Positions 1 through 5,991 of a stretch of 64,000 nt of DNA are shown here, in pieces. Under the pieces are notes generated by a model, which did not search any database, was not told where the DNA came from, and saw nothing but the letters and a program-made list of their open reading frames with translations. This DNA comes from a virus. The position numbers and the translations under genes are program-made. The number at the start of each line of letters is the position of its first letter. The first letter of the stretch is position 1. The stretch spans positions 1-64,000 of the IMG/VR virus record IMGVR_UViG_3300021437_000011; one strand, 5' to 3'.

Positions 1-173
1 TGCGCCCATACGGGCCAGTCGAGACACATTTTAGCTGGGAAAAGCTCATTCTTGAGATGCTGGCTTATTTTTTCGAGCGTCGGGAAAAACCATAACGATT
101 GATACAGATCGATCTTCTTTTGCTCCCAAGCCCTACGCTTATGGCGCTTGCGCCTTACGTTCATGCTGGCCAT
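1..173 (-). CDS. Hypothetical protein, C-terminal part cut by window edge
   Basis: An open frame of 57 codons starts at ATG 173 and runs off the left edge. A GGAG Shine-Dalgarno lies just upstream of the start. The visible N-terminus is very basic (MASMNVRRKRHKRRAWEQKK) and then contains aromatic and amphipathic segments. It is the last visible gene of a minus-strand series with the genes ending at 262 and 721. I recognise no family and cannot judge its full length. Confidence 0.5.
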   Translation of the reverse strand, partial: MASMNVRRKRHKRRAWEQKKIDLYQSLWFFPTLEKISQHLKNELFPAKMCLDWPVWA

Positions 174-261
174 GGGGCGCTCCGTGGTCGGATAACTCCG
201 CCGCTTGGGTTTAAAGCGTGAGCAGCTCGCCAGTGGGCGACGAAGCTATCCGATTCCTGCG

Positions 262-711
262 TCATCCTGTTGTCGTGCTCCCATAAGGCCGTGGCCCAGT
301 CATCGCCTCTCCCATATAGACCGTGGGGGCGAGAGGGCCGCTGTAGTGAGGGCTGCTGTAGTCCTGGGGAGTGTAGGAAGTCGCCAAGGCGTTTGGACGT
401 CCAGCGCGCTCAATCTTTTGCAAGCCGCAGATCATTTCGTGGTAAAGGCGATCAATGCGGTCTGCTAGCGCCGCCTGGCGGATTTCCATTCGCATCAACA
501 TGCCCTGCATGTCGAAATTCTCTCCCGCGCCAAGCCGCTCCGCAATCGCGCCAAGCGCATAAACATTGGTCGGCCCGTCTTCCATGCGCAGCATTGTCGG
601 CCCGCCATAATCCGACTCGCCAGCGCGCCACCATACGCCGTTGTTCCCCCTGTACGCCGGGGCGCGAACGGTCTCTCCCTCTATAGTCCAGTCTCCAATC
701 ACCCAGTTCAT
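262..711 (-). CDS. Hypothetical 149-aa protein
   Basis: Starts at ATG 711 and ends at 262. The N-terminus is Trp/Gly-rich (MNWVIGDWTIEGETVRAP). The middle (about residues 60-95) is helical and charged, and the C-terminus is rich in Tyr, Ser, Pro and Thr. There is no signal peptide, membrane segment or known catalytic motif. It follows the 63-aa gene above by 9 bases on the same strand, which supports co-transcription. Several overlapping plus-strand frames here are shadows. Function unknown; it could be a small structural or fibre-associated protein, but that is a guess. Confidence 0.6.
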   Translation of the reverse strand: MNWVIGDWTIEGETVRAPAYRGNNGVWWRAGESDYGGPTMLRMEDGPTNVYALGAIAERLGAGENFDMQGMLMRMEIRQAALADRIDRLYHEMICGLQKIERAGRPNALATSYTPQDYSSPHYSGPLAPTVYMGEAMTGPRPYGSTTTG

Positions 712-720
712 GCATAGACC

Positions 721-912
721 TCAATGAACATGTTCCGCACTCGCAGCATCCGTACGCTGACGACAGTGCAACGTTGTGAGGGCTAGCGTAAGTGAACGGC
801 GAATGAGCGTCAACTCCCTTGATCTTTGCCTAATGCGCCATGCTTTTTTCCAGCCCTTTCTAGAGCCGTCAAGGATGGCGTCAATCAATCTAAGCCGTGT
901 CGGGCAAGCCAT
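721..912 (-). CDS. Hypothetical small basic protein, 63 aa
   Basis: Starts at ATG 912 with only a weak AAAG upstream. It is strongly basic with a Gly-Trp-Lys-Lys-Ala-Trp segment and alternating Arg/Leu, suggesting a small helical nucleic-acid- or membrane-interacting protein. It ends 9 bases before the next minus-strand start (711), which supports a real gene. The opposite-strand frame over the same bases looks like a shadow. No family recognised. Confidence 0.45.
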   Translation of the reverse strand: MACPTRLRLIDAILDGSRKGWKKAWRIRQRSRELTLIRRSLTLALTTLHCRQRTDAASAEHVH

Positions 913-1120
913 TTTATGCTTTCTGCACAGAGTAGTTTAAGCCAGCGGCCAATCTGGAAAGCGTCTCAGTCAAAATCAGAGTTTGTGGACGTCGCTGTTG
1001 GCGTATGCTTCGCTTACTCTGAAGATAAAATATTCCTTTTCTGGCAAAAGTCAAGCTTTTACTAAAATTTTCCTTTGAAAACATGCACAAAATTACCCCT
1101 CCCCGCTGCGATTTTATGTG
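913..1120. other. Divergent intergenic region, no gene
   Basis: About 200 bases lie between the minus-strand series and the first plus-strand early gene. The right half is AT-rich (around 1030-1090) and precedes the promoter at 1121. I see no convincing RNA gene here. Confidence 0.5.
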
Positions 1121-1149
1121 TTGACATAGTCGCGAATATCGTCTATGAT
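1110..1149 (+). promoter_or_regulatory. Early promoter with inverted repeat around -35
   Basis: TTGACA (1121-1126), a 17-base spacer, then TATGAT (1144-1149): a sigma70-type promoter for the gene at 1193. The -35 box lies in the loop of an imperfect inverted repeat (GCGA..TATG / CATA..TCGC). The core TATGTGTTGACATA is shared with the sites near 2830 and 3805, so the three probably form one co-regulated family. Confidence 0.7.
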
Positions 1150-1192
1150 TTTTACATAGACGAAACCTACTACAAGTAGTGAGGAAGTAGCT

Positions 1193-1390
1193 ATGACGCT
1201 AAAACAAGCTGAAGTAGGGCGGATAGGAGAAGCCGCAATGCCCAAATACGACGCACATACCGCGCTTGTTATCCTTGCCGGAGTCCATGCGATGGCGGAA
1301 AGCAGCAAGGAGTTAATCAACAGGGCGCAATTCCACTTAAATGTGGGTGTTCAGGAGTCTCAACACGTTAACAGCAGCGTAAGGCATTGA
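1193..1390 (+). CDS. Hypothetical 65-aa early protein
   Basis: ATG 1193 is preceded by GAGGAAG, a good ribosome-binding site, and lies about 45 bases downstream of the promoter at 1121-1149. The product is small and mixed in character, with a hydrophobic stretch (ALVILAGVHAM) around residues 24-34 too short for a certain membrane helix. Its 3' part contains the left arm of a 26-bp inverted repeat. Family unknown; position suggests an immediate-early phage protein. Confidence 0.6.
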   Translation: MTLKQAEVGRIGEAAMPKYDAHTALVILAGVHAMAESSKELINRAQFHLNVGVQESQHVNSSVRH

Positions 1391-1437
1391 TTTTTAACAG
1401 ATCCACACAGCCACCCACATTTAAGTGGAATTGCGCC
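1324..1437. repeat. Perfect 26-bp inverted repeat with 62-nt loop
   Basis: Bases 1324-1349 are exactly complementary to 1412-1437. The left arm lies in the end of the 65-aa gene, the right arm in the following frame. The transcript would form a stem of 26 pairs, long enough for RNase III. It could be a post-transcriptional control element, an inverted duplication, or a single-strand replication feature. Confidence 0.9.
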
Positions 1438-1614
1438 ATCAACAGCGCCAAAGCCAAATGCAGGTCTGGCGCATTTATAGAATCGCTCACAAAATCTCAC
1501 AACGCCGATCTCCATGCTGTTGACAACGCCAGCCGCATGTTTGTCGAGGCGTATTTTAGAGAAAACGCCTCATTCGCTGACGCCAACCGCGAAATATTTT
1601 GGAAAACACGCTAG
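1387..1614 (+). CDS. Possible 75-aa protein starting in the hairpin
   Basis: Frame from TTG 1387, overlapping the previous stop, with a weak AAGG nearby. The first 17 codons read through the right arm of the inverted repeat and may not be translated; an internal start such as ATG 1537 is possible. The C-terminal part (VDNASRMFVEAYFRENASFA) looks protein-like. No family recognised, and the start is unreliable. Confidence 0.3.
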   Translation: MIFNRSTQPPTFKWNCAINSAKAKCRSGAFIESLTKSHNADLHAVDNASRMFVEAYFRENASFADANREIFWKTR

Positions 1615-1633
1615 AATAAAGGAGGCATCTACA

Positions 1634-2005
1634 ATGTATAAAGCCCTGATGTCCACAAGACTTAATGTAAATACAAAGCATCTATCCTGCTACGAAGTTA
1701 GCATATTTCCCGTAGGCGAAGATGCAAAAGAAACAACTTACCAGGATGGACCTGTATACAAGAATATCCGCTATGACGTGGCTGTCCGCAAAACACTAAA
1801 TGAAGTGCTTGCTTGGGCGATGGATCAAATAGGGTTGCCGTGCAAATTCATCCTAACATTCAACACCATAGGTGAAGCAGAGCACATATACCTCAAGCCA
1901 TTTGATTGGAAACCAGAAAAAGGCAAACCAGTAACATACAAGACGCTAGCATCTCGCTTCCCGAATGGAACATCTTTTTCTAGCGATGGGGAAGAATACA
2001 TTTAA
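1634..2005 (+). CDS. Hypothetical 123-aa early protein
   Basis: ATG 1634 has a near-perfect AAAGGAGG upstream, so I prefer it to the longer frame opening at 1514. The sequence is mixed alpha/beta (YEVSIFPVG, YDVAVRKTLNEVLAWAMDQIG, FILTFNTIG), with no Cys cluster, signal peptide or membrane helix. It lies in the early operon downstream of the promoter at 1121. Codon use is more AT-rich than the late genes. Unrecognised. Confidence 0.65.
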   Translation: MYKALMSTRLNVNTKHLSCYEVSIFPVGEDAKETTYQDGPVYKNIRYDVAVRKTLNEVLAWAMDQIGLPCKFILTFNTIGEAEHIYLKPFDWKPEKGKPVTYKTLASRFPNGTSFSSDGEEYI

Positions 2006-2056
2006 TAAATACGGATATGTAACCATAAAGCAACTTTACGTAACGGAGAAATAGTT

Positions 2057-2503
2057 ATGGCCACACACGAAGATATCGCTAACGTGATGCTAACGGCTCA
2101 TGAGATAAGAGAGAAATCTTATGTTCCCTGCTCTCCGCCCGACATTGGCTACTACACCAAATCTGGAGAGCAGGCGTGCGAGGAAGCTTGCGCTGAGTTT
2201 CCAGAGATCCTGAAGGTCGTCAGCACCATGTATCATGAAGGCAAAGCCGAAGGATGGGAGTGGGCCAAGTCAATGGAAAATCGTTCCGCAAAAGTCACCA
2301 TGCGAGGACTCCAACAGCTTTGCGCCACGGCGCGCATTACGGCGTACGCCCGCCTAACCGAGGAGAACGCCAGCAAGATGGAGGTTATGATCCAGGAGAC
2401 AATGAACGCCGTGAACTGTAGGCAGATGGCGCTTAGCGAGGGCGCCGCTTTTATGCGCGTGATGATTGAAGAGATGCGGCGGGGAGGCTCCAATGGCTGT
2501 TGA
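2057..2503 (+). CDS. Hypothetical 148-aa, mostly helical protein
   Basis: ATG 2057 is preceded by CGGAG. After about residue 45 the protein is largely alpha-helical, with long amphipathic helices (EGKAEGWEWAKSMEN, ENASKMEVMIQETMNAV) and Cys residues at several positions, but no recognisable zinc-binding spacing. Its end overlaps the start of the next gene by 11 bases, indicating translational coupling. Function unknown. Confidence 0.65.
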   Translation: MATHEDIANVMLTAHEIREKSYVPCSPPDIGYYTKSGEQACEEACAEFPEILKVVSTMYHEGKAEGWEWAKSMENRSAKVTMRGLQQLCATARITAYARLTEENASKMEVMIQETMNAVNCRQMALSEGAAFMRVMIEEMRRGGSNGC

Positions 2504-2753
2504 ACCTCTTCTCAATCTTCTCAAGCGCACAGAAGCCGTGTTGCGGGCGAAGTCCACACAATGCCTTGGCTCCAATAGCCTTGATCCTCTTGTGCTCGAC
2601 GCGCTTGAAGGCGTCGCCGGTCAGTTCGAAGACCGTGCGGAGCAATGCGCCAGTTGGGCTTTCAATGTCGAACGCTGCGGAGACCGGCTTCCGAAGGACC
2701 GCGAAGACGATATGCGCGGCGCGTGCGCCGAATGGCTGCGGATGGCAAAATAA
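2493..2753 (+). CDS. Hypothetical 86-aa helical protein
   Basis: ATG 2493 has GGAGG a few bases upstream and overlaps the previous stop, so I prefer it to the frame opening at 2466. The product is helical and acidic with four scattered Cys (QCLG, QCAS, RCGD, ACAE). Coupled to the 148-aa gene, so the two products may act together. No family recognised. Confidence 0.6.
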   Translation: MAVEPLLNLLKRTEAVLRAKSTQCLGSNSLDPLVLDALEGVAGQFEDRAEQCASWAFNVERCGDRLPKDREDDMRGACAEWLRMAK

Positions 2754-2816
2754 AGTGGAGAATGCGCTAAGTAATAAAACAGGAGTGGTGGAACAATAGC
2801 AAGGGTTCCCACGAAC

Positions 2817-2862
2817 ACCACGTAACTATGTGTTGACAAATGACATAGTTACGTGGTATATT
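2817..2862 (+). promoter_or_regulatory. Early promoter with perfect 14-bp inverted repeat
   Basis: Arms 2817-2830 and 2844-2857 are perfectly complementary, with a 13-base loop. The loop carries TTGACA (2833-2838) and the right arm abuts TATATT (2857-2862), spacer 18. This serves the DUF4942 gene at 2895. The inner half of each arm (ACTATG/CATAGT) matches the other early sites; the outer half differs yet stays complementary. Confidence 0.75.
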
Positions 2863-2894
2863 TAAAGCATAGGCAACATAACGGGGAGTATAAA

Positions 2895-3779
2895 ATGATA
2901 TCTACATCACGAGAGCTCATAAAGAAAGAGTCAATAGCCGAATTGGTCGCACACAGGGACCGAGCTATTGAGCTTTACCAAGCCGCTGCTTCCCTAATGG
3001 TGGAAGCAAATAAGTCGGCGAAGCTGGCTTTCCCCTCCCAAAATTACGGAGGGATTGACCGCAACGACGCTGATTTTTTGGTCGGCGCATCCAATCCGGA
3101 TTGCATTGAAAAATTTGTCGCCATCGCCACGCGCAAGATGGATCAAAGCATCTGGCGCCACTTGGTCTTAGCCACTGGCCTTGGAACGTTGATGGACCGC
3201 AAAGCGCTTGATGAATTTCAAGAATCCATTGAGAAGAACCCAGCGCCGGCGACCATGGATAACGTGTGCTCTACGTTCTTCACAAAGAGCGCTGAGGCCC
3301 CTGAGATTTTCGAGCGCGGCTTGGTCAACGCCTTCTCTCATTTGGACCCAGGCTACAAGACCAATAAAGCGTTCAAAATTGGTCCCAAGGTGATCATGGA
3401 TCGCGCGTTTTCGTCAAGCATCTGGCATGACAAAGGTAAGAAGCACCTCAGCCTTTGGTGGAACCATTGGGCTCGCGCTGGCGATGAACTAGCGGACGTT
3501 GAACGCATTCTCCGTTTGCTCGACGGCAAGCCGCCCCTTGAAAACCGAACTTGCGGCATTGTGGGGGCTATTGATCTGGCCAACAGCGCCAAGGGGCGGA
3601 CGGCAGAGACGGAATATTTTTCCGCCAAGTGGTTTGACAAAGGCTCGTTGCATATCGTTTTTAAACGCCTGGATTTGCTGGCAAAAGCCAACAGGATCAT
3701 AGCCAAGCATCATGGCGAGACGATCGCGGATGAAGAGCGCAGGCACAAGTACTCGCGTAACAGGAAGAAAGCGGCCTAA
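2895..3779 (+). CDS. DUF4942-type protein, 294 aa
   Basis: Start at ATG 2895 behind CGGGGAG; the longer frame from 2853 would begin inside the promoter. The C-terminal half matches my memory of DUF4942, a family common in phages and plasmids: a region like GLVNAFSHLDPGYKTNKAFKI (shared pattern: Gly-Leu-x-Asn-x-Phe, then a Lys-Ile-Gly strand) followed by YFSAKWFDKGSLHIVFKRLD and the LLAKANRII helix before the C-terminus. The biochemical role of the family is not established as far as I know. It is the largest early gene and has its own promoter. The basic tail could contact nucleic acid. Confidence 0.75.
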   Translation: MISTSRELIKKESIAELVAHRDRAIELYQAAASLMVEANKSAKLAFPSQNYGGIDRNDADFLVGASNPDCIEKFVAIATRKMDQSIWRHLVLATGLGTLMDRKALDEFQESIEKNPAPATMDNVCSTFFTKSAEAPEIFERGLVNAFSHLDPGYKTNKAFKIGPKVIMDRAFSSSIWHDKGKKHLSLWWNHWARAGDELADVERILRLLDGKPPLENRTCGIVGAIDLANSAKGRTAETEYFSAKWFDKGSLHIVFKRLDLLAKANRIIAKHHGETIADEERRHKYSRNRKKAA

Positions 3780-3788
3780 TTTTTTAAT

Positions 3789-3833
3789 CATCTGGTGACT
3801 ATGTGTTGACATAGTCACCAGATGTGCTAAAAT
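3789..3833 (+). promoter_or_regulatory. Early promoter with perfect 15-bp inverted repeat
   Basis: Arms 3789-3803 and 3810-3824 are perfectly complementary around a 6-base loop, TGTTGA. The -35 TTGACA (3806-3811) begins inside the loop; -10 TAAAAT (3828-3833) follows after 16 bases. It lies between the DUF4942 stop (3779) and the gene at 3859. The hairpin may also end the upstream transcript, though no T-run follows. Confidence 0.8.
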
Positions 3834-3858
3834 CCATCAACCATATTGGAGATGCGCT

Positions 3859-4413
3859 ATGCCCAAAGAGGTAAAACTGCCAGCAACCGCCAAGCTCGTT
3901 TTTGCTTATTACGACCCCCGCATTCTACACGGTAACGGCCTCGCGCTCCATGTGCGGCGAACCAAAGCGCGCGTCTACGTGTGGCGCAACGGATTATGGG
4001 CCATCATGTCGGCCAAGGAGGCCAACGCCCTCATAGCGGAAGCCAAAGCGGCGCAGAGGCGTCACCAAGAGGAAGCGGACACGGAGCGGGAAAAGCAAGC
4101 GTTTATTGATAAGTTGCTGGCCATGCGCGCCAAACAACAGGCGTCAGAGCGGCGGGATGCGCTTTTGGCCTCGGTTGAGGAGGCCGCGCTCAGATTGACG
4201 CTCAAGGCCAGAACACTGGACGAGCGCATAAAGATTAACCATGAGAAAGAGCGGCTAGAAGAAGAGATTAGGGATGGGTTTCGTGCATCATGTGATGACG
4301 ACGAAGATGATTGCTGTGACTACAGAGAGTACTCCTTCGAATTTGAATTGCCAGAAGCATGGAATATTATATCTCCTAACCCAGATCATAACCAGCTTAA
4401 TCTTTGCATTTAG
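3859..4413 (+). CDS. Hypothetical 184-aa protein with central coiled coil
   Basis: ATG 3859 with TTGGAG upstream, 25 bases after the TAAAAT box. Residues about 1-50 form a small globular beta-rich domain (ARVYVWRNGLWAIMSAKEA). Residues about 55-145 are a long, highly charged helix (Glu/Lys/Arg/Ala rich), probably a coiled coil. The tail begins with an acidic patch and two adjacent Cys (DDDEDDCCDY). It heads the operon 3859-5309. No family recognised. Confidence 0.65.
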   Translation: MPKEVKLPATAKLVFAYYDPRILHGNGLALHVRRTKARVYVWRNGLWAIMSAKEANALIAEAKAAQRRHQEEADTEREKQAFIDKLLAMRAKQQASERRDALLASVEEAALRLTLKARTLDERIKINHEKERLEEEIRDGFRASCDDDEDDCCDYREYSFEFELPEAWNIISPNPDHNQLNLCI

Positions 4414-4423
4414 GGAGAAAAAC

Positions 4424-4648
4424 ATGCCTAGAATTTACGATAGCACTAGTGATCCGATGGATTTCTGCAAGAGATGCTTTCCCACTAAAACCATCGCCCT
4501 CACCAAATACGGGAATATTGGCGAGGGTCCGGACGACAGGGGGAACTGCTTCGCCTACAACGCGGATCACCCTCCTTACGATGAGGATGTAGATTATCCT
4601 TACCACTGCCACAACTGCGGAAACCCCCTGACAGGGAGGGACGAATGA
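4424..4648 (+). CDS. Small zinc-ribbon-like protein, 74 aa
   Basis: ATG 4424 follows GGGAGAAAAA and is preferred to the out-of-context frame from 4274. Two CxxC knuckles are visible, CKRC near the N-terminus and CHNC near the C-terminus, with Gly-Asn-Pro-Leu after the second. This spacing fits a four-Cys zinc ribbon. Its stop overlaps the next start (ATGA). Such small zinc proteins are frequent in phage early regions, but the partner is unknown. Confidence 0.65.
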   Translation: MPRIYDSTSDPMDFCKRCFPTKTIALTKYGNIGEGPDDRGNCFAYNADHPPYDEDVDYPYHCHNCGNPLTGRDE

Positions 4649-5055
4649 CTCCTAAAAACAACGTTGATGATGCTCAAATGCCAGAAGAACTAGAGATCAT
4701 CAAAGCCTCATCCCTCAATGAAATTGTCGAAGCCACGAGAAAGGCTACTGGCCTTCTCGTGCGATCGGTAAATCCGGGAGGTGACATTGGGGTTTTTGTG
4801 GGTAGGAAGCACCGATGGCTCACACCTCCTGAGACAATATCCGTGGCAAAAGCGATCAAAGAACCTCTAACAAGAGATGAGATGATCGAGCTGGACACTC
4901 TTGTCCACCAACACATCATCTATCTTTTGCGGGAAAGAGAGGAACTAAGACGCCAAAAAGACTACGATTCCACTAAGATATTCACGGAATATCTCAATAG
5001 GCATCAGATGTTACTCTGCAAGCTAAAATCAATGACAGGGATGATGACTGAATGA
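4645..5055 (+). CDS. Hypothetical 136-aa protein
   Basis: Starts in an ATGA overlap with the zinc-ribbon gene (4645-4648) and ends in another with the next gene (5052-5055), so translation is coupled along the operon. The N-terminal half is mixed alpha/beta (GLLVRSVNPGGDIGVFVGRKHRWLTPPE). The C-terminal half is helical (MIELDTLVHQHIIYLLRERE) and may dimerise. No catalytic motif seen. Confidence 0.6.
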   Translation: MTPKNNVDDAQMPEELEIIKASSLNEIVEATRKATGLLVRSVNPGGDIGVFVGRKHRWLTPPETISVAKAIKEPLTRDEMIELDTLVHQHIIYLLREREELRRQKDYDSTKIFTEYLNRHQMLLCKLKSMTGMMTE

Positions 5056-5309
5056 AGATAAGTTATATGCTGGGCCGTTGCGCTAACGGCTGCGAAAGAG
5101 ACAAGGGGAAGCTGCTGCACGCCATTAACAACCACTCATGGCGGGCGGTTTGCGGGGCGGCGCCAGGGAAGCGTTCTGCTGGGTGGAGAGAATATGCGCC
5201 CGGCGAAGATGCTCCGTCAATCTTGGCTGTGACCTGCCCCAAGTGCAGGAAAAACAAGGATTGGAAGGTTCTGGCAGCGGCGTTGCTTAGGGAGACAGAG
5301 GGGGCTTAG
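5052..5309 (+). CDS. Small Cys-containing protein, 85 aa
   Basis: Coupled to the previous gene by ATGA. Contains CANGC near the N-terminus, a central CGAAPGKRSAGW segment and CPKCRKN near residue 65, so it may bind one zinc. The stop codon lies in the strong hairpin 5296-5322 that closes the operon. No family recognised. Confidence 0.6.
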   Translation: MKISYMLGRCANGCERDKGKLLHAINNHSWRAVCGAAPGKRSAGWREYAPGEDAPSILAVTCPKCRKNKDWKVLAAALLRETEGA

Positions 5310-5322
5310 CAAGCCCCCTCTG
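5296..5322 (+). terminator. 12-bp hairpin at operon end
   Basis: CAGAGGGGGCTT (5296-5307), loop AGC, then AAGCCCCCTCTG (5311-5322): a perfect 12-pair stem that includes the last codons and stop of the preceding gene. There is no T-run after it, so it is either a weak intrinsic terminator or an mRNA-stabilising structure. Confidence 0.6.
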
Positions 5323-5447
5323 CGCCATGCAGCGCACAAACACCGGCAGGAGTTAGCGCACACAAGAAGCCCATCCCCCGCTTGGGCTCAGGGATGAGGA
5401 TGGCAGGCTTATCTATTCCATGGCAAAAGTCAAGCGGGAGGGCGATC

Positions 5448-5885
5448 GTGGCCGAGAAGTCAAAACCAAGACCAAAGCCAGAAAATCCTTTCTGGTATAC
5501 CGTTGTCAATAAAGATGGCGTTCCTGTAAGCAAAAGGAGGAGAAGAAAAAATGGCGCGTGGGCTAACGCCGCCGCTAACTTAGGGTATTCAGAACATTAT
5601 TATGACGGATATGAGGGGCAAGAGGAAGTAATCGCTATTCTAAAAAAGCAAGGATACCGCATAGAAGAAAAAGAGACGGTAAGATCCAGAGACAATAAGG
5701 GGGCAGGATGGGAAGCTAAGGAAACCTTTCTCCATATGAGGATATGCCAGTTTGAGCATGATTCTCTAGAGAGAATTAAACATCATTACAGGAGGCAGAA
5801 TAAGGAGGCGACTTTCTCTTGGATTGTAAGAGAGCTAATCGCCGAAAAAATAGCAAAAATGGATAACGACAACAAAAACACATAG
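5448..5885 (+). CDS. Basic hypothetical protein, 145 aa
   Basis: I choose GTG 5448 because GGGAGGG lies 5 bases upstream; longer in-frame starts at 5382-5391 have no such site. The protein is basic. It has an N-terminal KPRPKPENPFWYTVVNKDGV segment, a basic KRRRRKNG patch and a helical C-terminal third (DSLERIKHHYRRQNKEATFS and the helix after it) that resembles a ribbon-helix-helix or other short DNA-binding fold. That reading is an inference. It precedes the tailspike gene by about 100 bases. Confidence 0.55.
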   Translation: MAEKSKPRPKPENPFWYTVVNKDGVPVSKRRRRKNGAWANAAANLGYSEHYYDGYEGQEEVIAILKKQGYRIEEKETVRSRDNKGAGWEAKETFLHMRICQFEHDSLERIKHHYRRQNKEATFSWIVRELIAEKIAKMDNDNKNT

Positions 5886-5991
5886 AAAAGATAGGAAAAT
5901 TCCCCCTTGTGCAAATGACTCATCTTTACATCTTTGATATCCACAAGCAAAGATGTTGCATGGGGACTATGCAAACAGGGGGAAGCTTTCC

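Noticed and set aside
2853-2894. Start of the DUF4942 protein at 2853
   Set aside because: That start lies within the promoter -10 region; ATG 2895 has CGGGGAG at proper distance.
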